Source: Deinococcus sp. HSC-46F16 (lineage in GTDB: Bacteria > Deinococcota > Deinococci > Deinococcales > Deinococcaceae). From it: a DNA stretch of 64,000 nt. Below are positions 28,468 through 44,277 of the stretch, in pieces. Positions within the stretch are counted from its first letter, which is position 1. Every line of letters begins with the position of its first letter. The position numbers and the translations under genes were made by a program. Location of the stretch: the NCBI RefSeq assembly GCF_024171495.1, contig NZ_JALJZW010000001.1:558001-622000 (forward strand), given 5' to 3'. Under the pieces are notes generated by a model. That model did no database searches. It saw only the letters and a list, made by a program, of their open reading frames with translations, and was not told the DNA's origin.

Positions 28468-28938
28468 CTACCCTTTGAGCAGCGCCGTGAGCTGCCGCCG
28501 CAGAGCGTCCAGCACCGGCGCACTTTTCAGGCAGGCCGCCAGCGCCCGCGCCGCGTGGTGCTCGCTGCCCGTCATGCCGCCCGCGAGGTGGCCGAAGACG
28601 GCCGGGTGCAGCCGCTGCCCCACGAACAGGGCCTCTTCCAGCAGGTCGTCCACCGGGAGCCGGGCGCGTAATGCGCCGTCTGGGGTCACCGTCTCCACAA
28701 TGGCCCGCCCCCGCTCGTCCGCGACGAGGTGCGCATGCAGGGGTCGCCCGGCGTGGCGCGACACCTGTTCGATGGTGGGGAGCAGCGCCCCCACCAGATT
28801 GGTCGCCAGACTCAGGCCCAGCAGGTGTGCCCGCCGCACGTCGGCCTCGCCGCCGCCCAGCACCTGCGCCAGCCGCCGCGCGAGGCGCTCGCCCTCGGCG
28901 TGCAGGAGGCTCTGGGGGTCGTGGTCCGGGAGGAGCAT
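28468..28938 (-). CDS. hypothetical protein
   Basis: A 156-residue soluble protein with two helical halves around a central strand region (HLVADERGRAIVETVTPDGALRARLPVDDLLEEALF). I do not recognise a family. TACCCT (28945-28950, minus strand) lies 6 nt before its ATG. It is divergent from the DUF1622 gene, 50 bp away. Confidence 0.6.
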   Translation of the reverse strand: MLLPDHDPQSLLHAEGERLARRLAQVLGGGEADVRRAHLLGLSLATNLVGALLPTIEQVSRHAGRPLHAHLVADERGRAIVETVTPDGALRARLPVDDLLEEALFVGQRLHPAVFGHLAGGMTGSEHHAARALAACLKSAPVLDALRRQLTALLKG

Positions 28939-28988
28939 GGTCCCAGGGTAAGCGACCGGCGCGGCCCCGCTGCGCTACCTTCTAGGCC

Positions 28989-29408
28989 ATGCAAGCCGAG
29001 GCGGCGGGGTTGTTCGGGGCCTTCGAGGCCGTGGTGCGCGAGGTCACCCTGGTGCTGGCGACCGGCGTCGAGGCGGCGTCGGCGGTCATCGTGGGGCTGG
29101 CCGTCGTGGAGGCGGTCTGGCGCTCGCTGGTGCTGTTTTTCGGGCGGCACGGCACGCCGGAGTCGCTCAAGGAGGCCATCCGGCTGCGCCTGGGCCGCTG
29201 GCTGTCGGTGGTGCTGGAGTTTTTGCTGGCCGCCGACATCCTGCGCACCGCCATCGCGCCCAACTGGGACGACATCGGCAAGCTGGCCGCCATCGCGGGC
29301 ATCCGGACGGCCCTGAACTACTTCCTGCAACGCGAGGTCCGCGAGGCCGAACAGTCCCGCGCCGACGCCAAGATCACGGCCCCCCTGCGCTCCGAGCAGG
29401 GCGGGTAA
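28989..29408 (+). CDS. DUF1622 family membrane protein
   Basis: A 139-residue protein with two predicted membrane helices (about 25-50 and 70-90), then the family end LLAADILRTAIAPNWDDIGKLAAIAGIRTALNYFLQREV (split in the family profile as LxAADIxxT and RTxLNYFLxxE). DUF1622 proteins are small inner-membrane proteins of unknown function. TACCTT (28976-28981) lies 7 nt before the ATG. A second, related small membrane gene follows 28 nt downstream. Confidence 0.82.
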   Translation: MQAEAAGLFGAFEAVVREVTLVLATGVEAASAVIVGLAVVEAVWRSLVLFFGRHGTPESLKEAIRLRLGRWLSVVLEFLLAADILRTAIAPNWDDIGKLAAIAGIRTALNYFLQREVREAEQSRADAKITAPLRSEQGG

Positions 29409-29436
29409 GGGGCGCGGGGGGAAGAGGAGGGGGGCC

Positions 29437-29733
29437 ATGCTCTCCGCGCTGCGGCTCTTGGCCGAACTGGTCAGCAACCTCGTCCTTTTTGTCGCTGTGC
29501 TGGGGGCCTTGAGGGCGCTGTGGCGAGGGCCTGACCTGACGGGTGCCCGCCTCCTGGTTGTGGACGGGATGCTGCTGGCCCTGAACCTCAAGGTCGTGGC
29601 GACCCTGCTGCGGACCCTGGAAGTCCAGACCTGGCCGCAGATTGGCCTCTTCGCCGCCCTCTTTCTGCTGCGCACCGGCCTCAAGCGGGTGGCCGCCTGG
29701 GAACGCGCCGAACTGCGGGCGGACCCGGCCTGA
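29437..29733 (+). CDS. small membrane protein related to DUF1622
   Basis: A 98-residue, largely hydrophobic protein with two or three membrane segments. Its end (LALNLKVVATLLRTL, then WPQIGLFAALFLLRTGLKRV) lines up with the end of the preceding DUF1622 protein (LLAADILRTAIA, WDDIGKLAAIAGIRTALNYF), sharing a W-x-x-IG, AA and RTxL pattern. It is probably a diverged paralogue encoded in tandem. GAGGAGG precedes the ATG. Confidence 0.6.
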   Translation: MLSALRLLAELVSNLVLFVAVLGALRALWRGPDLTGARLLVVDGMLLALNLKVVATLLRTLEVQTWPQIGLFAALFLLRTGLKRVAAWERAELRADPA

Positions 29734-29782
29734 GCCTGCCCCCCCTCCCCGGCCGCCCCGCTTCGGATAAGCTCGGCAGGAT

Positions 29783-32290
<2,508 letters not shown>

Positions 32291-32372
32291 GCCGTCTAAC
32301 GTCTAAACAGGGGAGGTTGGGGCGTCATGCCCTGGCCTCCCCTTCGTCCGTCCGGCCCCTACAATGCCCCCC

Positions 32373-33245
32373 GTGCGTCTGCCCACCCTGCCGCCCATCC
32401 CCTCGTTGCTTGTCGCCATGGTGAGCATTCAGGGAGGAGCGGCCTTCGCCAAGTCGCTCTTTCCCACCCTGGGGGCGGCGGGCACCACTGGGCTGCGCGT
32501 CGCACTGGCGGCGGGGATTCTGGGCTTGGTCTTCCGTCCCCGCCTGCGCGAGCTGCCCTGGGCCGCGTGGCGGGCGATCCTGCCCTACGGCGCGGCGCTG
32601 GGCCTGATGAACCTCACCTTCTACCTCTCGCTGACGCGGCTGCCGCTGGGCCTGGCCGTCACGTTGGAATTCGTGGGGCCGCTGGTGCTGTCGCTGGTCC
32701 TCTCGCGCCGGGTGCGGGACCTGGGCTGGGTGGCGCTGGCCGCGCTGGGCATCGTTTTGATCGCGCCGCGCGGTGGGGCGGGGGAGGGCCTAGACCCCAT
32801 GGGCGTGGCGCTCGCGCTGACCGCCGGGGGCTTCTGGGCGCTGTACATCCTGGCCGGGGGTGCGGTGGGGCGACGGGTGCCCGGCGTGACCGGGGTGGTC
32901 GCGGGGATGACGGTGGCCGCCGCCGTCACCCTGCCCTTCGGCATCGTGCAGGCGGGCACCGGCTTGCTGGTGCCAAGTGCCCTGCTCGCGGGGCTGGCGG
33001 TCGCCGTCCTCTCCAGCGCCCTGCCCTACAGCCTGGAGATGTCGGCCCTCCGCGCCCTCCCCGCCCGCGTCTTCGGCGTGCTGATGAGCCTGGAGCCTGC
33101 CATCGCCGCGCTGAGTGGTCTCCTCTTCCTGGGGGAGCGCCTCACGCTGGGGCAGTGGCTGGCGATGGGCTGCGTGATTGCGGCGAGTGTGGGCATTACG
33201 CTCAGTGGAGCGCAGAAGGTGGCAGTGCCCGAACCGGTGAATTGA
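32373..33245 (+). CDS. EamA/RhtA-type exporter
   Basis: A 290-residue ten-helix transporter of the drug/metabolite superfamily, with two EamA repeats; the C-terminal LPYSLEMSALRALPARVFGVL and EPAIAALSGLLFLGERL match RhtA-like amino acid exporters. The start is taken as GTG at 32373: TACAAT (32360-32365) lies 7 nt upstream in the leaderless layout. The ATG at 32364 lies inside that -10 box and would not be transcribed. Confidence 0.85.
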   Translation: MRLPTLPPIPSLLVAMVSIQGGAAFAKSLFPTLGAAGTTGLRVALAAGILGLVFRPRLRELPWAAWRAILPYGAALGLMNLTFYLSLTRLPLGLAVTLEFVGPLVLSLVLSRRVRDLGWVALAALGIVLIAPRGGAGEGLDPMGVALALTAGGFWALYILAGGAVGRRVPGVTGVVAGMTVAAAVTLPFGIVQAGTGLLVPSALLAGLAVAVLSSALPYSLEMSALRALPARVFGVLMSLEPAIAALSGLLFLGERLTLGQWLAMGCVIAASVGITLSGAQKVAVPEPVN

Positions 33246-33262
33246 AAGCGCAGTCAAGAAAG

Positions 33263-33286
33263 AGCCCCAGCCGGAGCCGGGGCTTT
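33263..33286. terminator. bidirectional terminator between the EamA gene and pckA
   Basis: AGCCCCAGC and GCCGGGGCT form a 9-bp stem with one mismatch around CGGA, followed by TTTG on the plus strand. It separates two convergent genes and resembles the glnN terminator. Confidence 0.75.
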
Positions 33287-33305
33287 GTTCGGAGGAGGGG
33301 AACGC

Positions 33306-34889
<1,584 letters not shown>

Positions 34890-34911
34890 GGGGTCCTCCG
34901 GAAATTCGAAT

Positions 34912-34947
34912 GGCAGGAATGTGACGTTGTAACGGAGTCATCCTGCC
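34912..34947. promoter_or_regulatory. dyad upstream of pckA
   Basis: Nested inverted blocks share one centre: GGCAGGA (34912-34918) with TCCTGCC (34941-34947), TGAC with GTCA, and GTT with AAC. A minus-strand TACAAC in the centre could be the pckA -10 box. The arrangement fits an operator or a 5' hairpin in the pckA transcript. Confidence 0.45.
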
Positions 34948-35118
34948 GCATGAAGCGGTTCCACACCAAACCGTCCCCCTGTCACATGCCCGGAAACAGC
35001 AGCCCTTCTCGCTTTCAGTCCAGCCAAGGGGGACGGCGGGCGAGTCGCCAGTTCCCGCGGCCAGTGGCCAGCAGACACCCCACTCGCCGGGACGGGTGGG
35101 GTCGGGAAGGGGCAGGGG

Positions 35119-36201
35119 TCAGCGTGTCTGGCCGCCCGCGCCGCCGAGCTGAACCGGCCGTCCGGAGGCGTCGACAAGCTGCACGCTCTGGAACACGCCC
35201 GGCACCCGAACCAGGGTCCAGGGACTCGTGAGCGCCTGGGTGGTGATGGCCCCTGGTCCCGGTGCCCGCACCTCCACCGTGAGGGTCAGGCTGCCGCCCT
35301 GCACGCTGGCGCCAGTTACCCGGACGCCGTAGCCGCCGGTGGGCCGCTGTCCCAGAAAGACGCCGACCACCGTTTCCCCGGCTCGGAGCCCCGGAACGCC
35401 GGGGACGCCCGTCTGGTTGCCGTAAGCGACCCGGTACAGGGCATTCAGGGCGCTCTGCGAGGTGGCGAGCTGCACGGCCGGGCTGTTCTGGGCGGCGTTG
35501 GTCCCGCTGGCGAGTTCGGTGACGGTCACGCGGCCTCCGGCGGTGGGGGGCGCTGCCGGGGTACCGGGCTGGGCGGCCAGGGTCGGCACCCCGGATTGGA
35601 TGTAGAGCGCCGTGCGGCGGTACTCGGCGGGGGCCGGTTCCACCGTCAGGCGGGGGTCGGGCACCCCGGTCTCCGGCAGCACCGTCACCGCGAGCGGCCC
35701 CTGTCCGGTCAGCGCCCGCGAGAGCACGTCGGCCTCGGCGTCGGTCAGTTCGCCTGCGCCGCGCAGCCCGCTCACCGGCAGGGCGGTGAGGTTGGCCCCG
35801 GCAGCCCCGTTCAGCCGGGTCCAGGTGCGCCCGTCAGTGAAGTACACCGTGGCCCGCGCCTCGTTGACCGGAACAGAGAAGCGTCCCAGCGTGTCCCGCG
35901 TCACCACCAGCTTGGGTGTCACGGTCGAGGTCGGCATGCGGTAGGTCGCCGCCCCGTTCACGCTGAGGGTCCCCGGCAGGGCGAGGGGATCGCTGATCTG
36001 GGGGCGCAGGTCGAGGGCCGTGCCGCCTATCTTGACGCTGCCCCGGCCGCCCTCCAGCGCCCCGTACACCCACACGATCCGCTCCTGGGTGCCGCCGTAG
36101 AGCGACACCTCATGCACCCGCAGCGAACCGGGGCCGGTCATCGTGCAGCCCGCCAGCAGGCCCGCGCCGAGCAGGGCGGCACCCATCATCGTCTTCTTCA
36201 T
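35119..36201 (-). CDS. PrcB-domain lipoprotein
   Basis: A 360-residue lipoprotein (signal with lipobox LLAGC near the N-terminus). The C-terminal third, from LNALYRVAYGNQ to SPWTLVRVPG, with FLGQRPTGGYGVRVTG, matches the PrcB_C domain named after a protease-complex subunit. The N-terminal 200 residues are beta-rich and Pro/Thr-rich without a family I know. The ATG at 36201 is picked for the signal peptide and a TAAGCT box 7 nt upstream (36209-36214). Role inferred as envelope protein. Confidence 0.75.
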   Translation of the reverse strand: MKKTMMGAALLGAGLLAGCTMTGPGSLRVHEVSLYGGTQERIVWVYGALEGGRGSVKIGGTALDLRPQISDPLALPGTLSVNGAATYRMPTSTVTPKLVVTRDTLGRFSVPVNEARATVYFTDGRTWTRLNGAAGANLTALPVSGLRGAGELTDAEADVLSRALTGQGPLAVTVLPETGVPDPRLTVEPAPAEYRRTALYIQSGVPTLAAQPGTPAAPPTAGGRVTVTELASGTNAAQNSPAVQLATSQSALNALYRVAYGNQTGVPGVPGLRAGETVVGVFLGQRPTGGYGVRVTGASVQGGSLTLTVEVRAPGPGAITTQALTSPWTLVRVPGVFQSVQLVDASGRPVQLGGAGGQTR

Positions 36202-36292
36202 GACGCTCAGCTTATGGGCCGCGTCTGACCGAGGACTGAAGGCCACCTTGACCAAGTCCCCACCTGCCCGTTCTACGGTTTCCGTCCAATCC

Positions 36293-36325
36293 GTTCTCAA
36301 ATCGGCGCTCTCCCGGTTTGAGAAC
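36293..36325. repeat. 9-bp perfect inverted repeat GTTCTCAAA/TTTGAGAAC
   Basis: The arms at 36293-36301 and 36317-36325 are separated by 15 nt, in the gap between the PrcB-domain gene and recN. There is no T run, so a regulatory dyad is more likely than a terminator. Confidence 0.6.
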
Positions 36326-36365
36326 TCCTTTCCCGGCAACCGTTTTTTCCTGCTCGCTCCGCTCG

Positions 36366-36394
36366 GATTGAACAGTTACAAAAGCTGTTCAATC
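36366..36394 (-). terminator. 10-bp stem-loop downstream of recN
   Basis: GATTGAACAG (36366-36375) and CTGTTCAATC (36385-36394) are perfect inverted repeats with a 9-nt loop. The stem begins 11 nt after the recN stop. It is AT-rich compared with its surroundings and lacks a T tail, so it may be an mRNA 3'-end structure or a protein site. Confidence 0.5.
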
Positions 36395-36404
36395 GGAACT
36401 CGTA

Positions 36405-38087
<1,683 letters not shown>

Positions 38088-38270
38088 GCCCCCGAGTCTA
38101 GAGCGTGGGGCCGGGGGCAGAGTGGGGCCTGATTGCCCAAGCGGGGACCGAACATGAAACCCGCGTTACGTTCGCCCCACACTCCCCCACGGCGCGGCGC
38201 CCACAATGGGGCCGCAAGGTTTTCCCGCGCGGCCTTCCCGCCGCCCCCCGGAAGACGAAAGGAGTTCCCG

Positions 38271-39455
38271 ATGAACAACCAACTTTCGCGCCAGGACCGT
38301 GAGGCGCCCTCCTCCAAGGATCAGACCACCCTGGGCATCCTCAACCTGCTGCTGCTCGGCGGCCTCGCGGCCGCGGCCCTGAACACGAACACCCGCCAGC
38401 GGGTTTTGGGTGGCACCAAGGGGCTCGCCGCCGCCGCCGGGCACACGCTGGAGGAAACCGTCAAACCCGCGCTCGCCACCGCCGCTGAGCAGGCCTCGCA
38501 GGTCGCCCAGACCGCCGTCCAGAAGAGCGCAGGGGCGGTGCAGACCCTGCGCGAGGAGGCGCCGGGCCGCGCCCACAGCCTGCTCGAAACCGTGCAGGAG
38601 GTTGCCGGGGCCGCCGCGAGCACTGTGGCCCACAAGGCCGCCGACCTGACCCACGCCGCCGCCGAACTCGCCGAGGAGGGCCGCGAGGGCGCCGCCCACC
38701 TCGCCCAGGGCGCCCGCCACCAGCTCGCCCGCGAGGCGAGCGAGGCCCGCCGGGAGGGAGAAAAGGCGCTCGCCAAGGCGGGCCGCGAAGCGCAGGGTGC
38801 CCGCCGGGACGCCGAACGCCGCCTCACCCGCGCCCGCCGCGAGGCCGAGCGCGAACTGAAGTCTGCCCGCCGCGATTGGGACCAGGCCCGCCTGGAACGC
38901 GAGGTGGAAAAGCGCATCGCTCCCCTGAACAAGCAGGTCAGCCGTGAACTCGCCCGCCTGGAAAAGGAAGGCAAGAACGCCAGGGGCCGCGCCCGCCAAG
39001 ACCACCGCCAGGAAGCTGAGGCCGGGGGCGGTCTGAGCGGGACCACCCTGCTGATCGCTCTCGTCGGCGGCGCGATTGTGCTGGCCCGCGTGCCCGCCGC
39101 GCGTCAGGGCATCCTCAAGGCCGTCGAAGGCGTCAGCCCCGAGGCCGCCGAGCGCCTGCACAAGGTCAGCCGCGACGCCCGCAACGTGATCGGCTCCATG
39201 TGGCTCGAAAGCCTCGACGAGTCCAAGCCCGCCCCGTCGCCCGCCAAGCCTGCCTCGGCACCGGCCAGCGCCCCGGCTGCCCCGGCGACCGACGCGGCCA
39301 CCAGCCAAGCGGCGGCGGGCACGGCGACGGCTCCGGCCGACGCGGGCACCAGCGGCGCGACCTGGGGCGGCTCGCCCGCGCCCGACTCGGCCGCCGTGAG
39401 CGGCGCGACCCAGGGCGACGGCTCGAAACAGGGCGACCAGAAGCGCCAGAACTGA
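38271..39455 (+). CDS. LEA-like amphipathic helical membrane protein
   Basis: A 394-residue protein I do not recognise as a named family. Short hydrophobic segments lie at about 20-37 and 257-273. Between them, about 50-245 is a continuous Ala/Glu/Arg/Lys-rich helical region with repeated A-x-E-A-R-R type units (AREASEARREGEKALAKAGR, RRDAERRLTRARREAERELK). The C-terminal 80 residues are a disordered Pro/Ala/Thr tail with two SGAT repeats. The central region looks like group-3 LEA or apolipoprotein-like proteins linked to desiccation tolerance, which fits the organism but is inferred. AAAGGAG (38258-38264) precedes the ATG. Confidence 0.7.
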   Translation: MNNQLSRQDREAPSSKDQTTLGILNLLLLGGLAAAALNTNTRQRVLGGTKGLAAAAGHTLEETVKPALATAAEQASQVAQTAVQKSAGAVQTLREEAPGRAHSLLETVQEVAGAAASTVAHKAADLTHAAAELAEEGREGAAHLAQGARHQLAREASEARREGEKALAKAGREAQGARRDAERRLTRARREAERELKSARRDWDQARLEREVEKRIAPLNKQVSRELARLEKEGKNARGRARQDHRQEAEAGGGLSGTTLLIALVGGAIVLARVPAARQGILKAVEGVSPEAAERLHKVSRDARNVIGSMWLESLDESKPAPSPAKPASAPASAPAAPATDAATSQAAAGTATAPADAGTSGATWGGSPAPDSAAVSGATQGDGSKQGDQKRQN

Positions 39456-39471
39456 ACCCTTTCACTCCTGC

Positions 39472-39502
39472 GGCGCTGCCCCCAACCGGAGGCGGCGCCC
39501 TT
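39472..39502 (+). terminator. terminator after the LEA-like gene
   Basis: GGCGCTGCC (39472-39480) pairs with GGCGGCGCC (39491-39499) through one G-U pair and is followed by CTTT, 16 nt after the stop. Confidence 0.7.
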
Positions 39503-39530
39503 TCCACGCCGGGCGGTAGACTGCGCCCCG

Positions 39531-40280
39531 ATGCGCTCTCCCAGCGACGCTCCCCTGGCCCTGATCGGGTATTCCACCGACGCCGCCCGCGCCCTGCGGG
39601 AGGCCGGACTGCTCGCCGTCCCCGTGCCCGACGACGACCCTGCCGCCGTGCTGGACGCCTGCCGCACCCTGCGCTTCGTGGGGGCGCTCGTGCACCCCTC
39701 GCGCGAGGTGGCCCTTGCCGGACACGTGGACCCCGACCCCGACGCCCGCCGGGTGGGGCGGGTGGACGCGGTGGCTTTCGGAAGGGAAGCGCACGGCACC
39801 TACGCCCTCGCGGACGCGCTCATGGACGCGGTGGAGGGAAGCGGGTACGCGGCCCGCGGCGCGGACGCCCTGCTGCTGGGCTCGGGGGCCGACCTCGCCC
39901 GCGCCCTGCCGCTGCTGCGTCTGGGCTTCGGCAACGTGGGCATCGTGGCCGACTCGTACCCCGAAGCCGAGCGCTTCGCCCGCGACGTGCCCGCCGGGGT
40001 CCGTGCCTTTCCCGTGGGGCGGCGCGACTCGGCCCTCGCCTCCCTTTCCGAGCGGGCCGACCTGATCGTGCTGACGGGCGGCCCCGTCCCCCCCGGCCTC
40101 CTCCAGCCCTACCACACCCTGGTGGACCTCACCGGGCAGGCGAGTACCGGGAGCAGCGGCGCGGCGCGGCTGGACCTCACCCGGTTGCCCGAGCTGCGGC
40201 TGGTGCGCCAGCTCCTGCACGCCACCGGGCAGCGCTACCGCCCAGAAGATGTGACAGACCTCGCGGCGGCGCTGGCCTGA
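39531..40280 (+). CDS. shikimate dehydrogenase-like protein with altered active site
   Basis: A 249-residue protein with the layout of AroE. LVHPSREVALAGHVDPDPDARRVGRVDAVAFG (about 53-84) aligns with the substrate-domain text VTxPxKExxxxxLDxxxxxARxxGAVNTVV, and ALLLGSGADLARALPLLRLGF (113-133) with the Rossmann GAGGAARA motif. The catalytic lysine is Arg (R58), the VNTV Asn is Asp, and the NTDG motif is replaced by TYALADAL. It is therefore probably not a working shikimate dehydrogenase. TAGACT (39517-39522) lies 8 nt before the ATG. Confidence 0.6.
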   Translation: MRSPSDAPLALIGYSTDAARALREAGLLAVPVPDDDPAAVLDACRTLRFVGALVHPSREVALAGHVDPDPDARRVGRVDAVAFGREAHGTYALADALMDAVEGSGYAARGADALLLGSGADLARALPLLRLGFGNVGIVADSYPEAERFARDVPAGVRAFPVGRRDSALASLSERADLIVLTGGPVPPGLLQPYHTLVDLTGQASTGSSGAARLDLTRLPELRLVRQLLHATGQRYRPEDVTDLAAALA

Positions 40281-40289
40281 ACACGGGAA

Positions 40290-40328
40290 GGGGGCAGAGG
40301 GTGGGATGTCTCCCGGCCCTCTGCCCCC
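40290..40328. terminator. bidirectional terminator
   Basis: A perfect 12-bp stem GGGGGCAGAGGG/CCCTCTGCCCCC with a 15-nt loop between the convergent AroE-like and permease genes. Confidence 0.75.
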
Positions 40329-40340
40329 TCTCCTTGGCTG

Positions 40341-41342
<1,002 letters not shown>

Positions 41343-41360
41343 AGGTACCTCATGGGGCCG

Positions 41361-42398
<1,038 letters not shown>

Positions 42399-42434
42399 GA
42401 TGTCGGCTCCTCTCTCGTGCTCAAGGAAGAGGGC

Positions 42435-42470
42435 GCGGGGCGGGCTTTCCGACTCTGCCCGCGGCCCCGC
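42435..42470 (-). other. GC-rich hairpin between binding-protein and permease genes
   Basis: GCGGGG/CCCCGC and CGGGC/GCCCG form an 11-bp stem with a 3-nt bulge and an 11-nt loop. There is no T tail. In this position such hairpins commonly protect the binding-protein mRNA or reduce read-through into the permeases. Confidence 0.5.
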
Positions 42471-42496
42471 ACCCCCTCCCCGTTAAAAGTTGCGGC

Positions 42497-44074
42497 TCAG
42501 CGCTTGCCCACCAGCGAGATGTTGTTGAAGGCCTCGCTGCCCAGCGGGCTGGGCACCCACCCCTTGACGTAGGTGCGGGCGGCCGCCAGCGGCTGACTGT
42601 GCACCATCGGGAGGCGGTAGTTCGCCTTGTAGGTGAGTTCATGCAGTTGCGAGTACACGCGGGCCTTGGCGGTGCGGCCCACGGCGGCACGGCCCTGCTC
42701 GAGCAGGCGCTGGAGTTCGGGCGGATTCCAGTTGATGTCGTCGCTGGCGGTCGGGCCGTAGTACGCCCCGTAGAAGTTGTCGGGGTCACCGTAGTCCCCG
42801 GTCCAGCCGATCATGTACATGTCGAAGCCGGGTTCCTTGTTGCGGTCCTCGAGGTACTTGGCCCAGTCCTCGGTCTTGAGGTTCACCTTGATGCCGATGG
42901 CGCTGAGGTCGGCGGCGATGGCCTCGGCGATGGGCTTGGGCGTGGGGAAGTACGGGCGGCTGACCGGCATGTACCACAGGTCCAGCGAGAAGCCGTTCGG
43001 GTAGCCCGCGTCGGCCAGCATCTTCTTGGCGGCGGCCGGGTCGAACCGGTAGGCGCCGGGCACGTCCTTGGAGTTGGCCCAGGCCAGCACGGGCGGCAGG
43101 AAGCTGGCGTTGCTGACGCCCAGCCCGTTCCAGAAGGCGTCCACGATGGCCTTGCGGTTGATCGCCATCGAGATGGCCTCGCGCACCTTGTCGTTCTTGA
43201 TGTACTGGTTGCGGTTGTTCAGGCTCAGGAAACCCACGTTGAAGGAGGGCTTCTTGACCGCCACGAGGTTGCGGTCCGCCTGCACCGACTTCAGCGCGTC
43301 GGGCGTGAGGTCGGACGTGAAGTCGATGGTGCCCGCCTTCAGCTCGTTGAGCCGCTGCGAGGCGTCCTTGATCGAGCGGATGATCAGGCCGTCCACCTTG
43401 GCCTTGCTGCCCCAGTAGCTCTTGTTGGGCGCCAGGGTCACGCGGTCGCCGGTGCGCCAGCTCTGGAAGACGAAGGGGCCGGTGCCGATGGGCTTGCTGG
43501 CCGGGGTACCGTACTTGGCCCCGTCCTTTTTGATCGCCGCAGGGCTGGCGATGCCGAAGTACCCGGCGCCAATCACCTCCGGGAACACGCTCGACGGCTT
43601 GTTCAGGTCGAAGCGCACGGTGGTGTTGTTCACCTTGACGATGTTCTTCACGACCGAAGTGGCGTCACCCTTGTAGCCGCCCAGGAGCTGGCCCCAGATC
43701 TCGAAGGTGCGGCCCTGGTTGCGGAAGCCCTGGGGATGCTTGGGGTCCCACCAGCGGCTGAAGTTGTACACCACAGCGTCAGCATTAAAGGCGGTGCCGT
43801 CGTGGAACTTGACATTCGGCCGCAGGGTGAAGGTCCAGCTTGTCGCGTTCGCGTTGCTGCTCCATTTGGTGGCGAGGCCGGGTTCGGGGTCGGTGGTGCC
43901 GTCTTTGAAGCCCACCAACGTGTCGTAGATCTGGTGCTGCACCAGGATGCTGATGCCGTCGGTGATGTTGCCCGGCTCCAGGCTGACGGGGTCGCCGTTG
44001 GCCCCGTAGACGAGGGTCGCGGCCCCGGCGGTGGGCAGCGTGGTGAGCAGGGCAGTCAGCAGCAGTTTTTTCAT
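42497..44074 (-). CDS. peptide ABC transporter substrate-binding protein (family 5)
   Basis: A 525-residue DppA/OppA-like binding protein. A signal peptide (KKLLLTALLTTLPTAGAATL) is followed by VYGANGDPVSLEPGNITDGIS, the family pattern SWTFTLRPNVKFHDGTAFNADAVVYNFSRW (about 77-106), GTGPFVFQSWRTGDRVTLAPNKSYWG and LKTEDWAKYLEDRNKEPGFDMYMIGWTGDYGDPDNF. The ATG at 44074 follows GGAGGGTTC. It probably brings in oligopeptides or dipeptides as carbon and nitrogen sources. Confidence 0.92.
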   Translation of the reverse strand: MKKLLLTALLTTLPTAGAATLVYGANGDPVSLEPGNITDGISILVQHQIYDTLVGFKDGTTDPEPGLATKWSSNANATSWTFTLRPNVKFHDGTAFNADAVVYNFSRWWDPKHPQGFRNQGRTFEIWGQLLGGYKGDATSVVKNIVKVNNTTVRFDLNKPSSVFPEVIGAGYFGIASPAAIKKDGAKYGTPASKPIGTGPFVFQSWRTGDRVTLAPNKSYWGSKAKVDGLIIRSIKDASQRLNELKAGTIDFTSDLTPDALKSVQADRNLVAVKKPSFNVGFLSLNNRNQYIKNDKVREAISMAINRKAIVDAFWNGLGVSNASFLPPVLAWANSKDVPGAYRFDPAAAKKMLADAGYPNGFSLDLWYMPVSRPYFPTPKPIAEAIAADLSAIGIKVNLKTEDWAKYLEDRNKEPGFDMYMIGWTGDYGDPDNFYGAYYGPTASDDINWNPPELQRLLEQGRAAVGRTAKARVYSQLHELTYKANYRLPMVHSQPLAAARTYVKGWVPSPLGSEAFNNISLVGKR

Positions 44075-44277
44075 GAACCCTCCGGGACGCCGCCACCCCC
44101 TCTCGGCCCACGGCGGGCCGGGCGGGGAAGATGAACGGCAGCTCAAGCTCTGAACGTGCGCTCAGGGTAGGGGGCGGCGCCCAGAGTGTCAAGCAGGTCA
44201 CAGAGGACCCAGGCGGCCCGACCCCAGAACGGGAAGTTCCGCGCCCAGGGCCAGCGAATCGGGGTGGCCCCTTCCGT

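Noticed and set aside
38088..38270. Search for a radiation/desiccation response palindrome upstream of recN
   Set aside because: No TTATG-type palindrome is present; recN shows only an ordinary leaderless -10 box.
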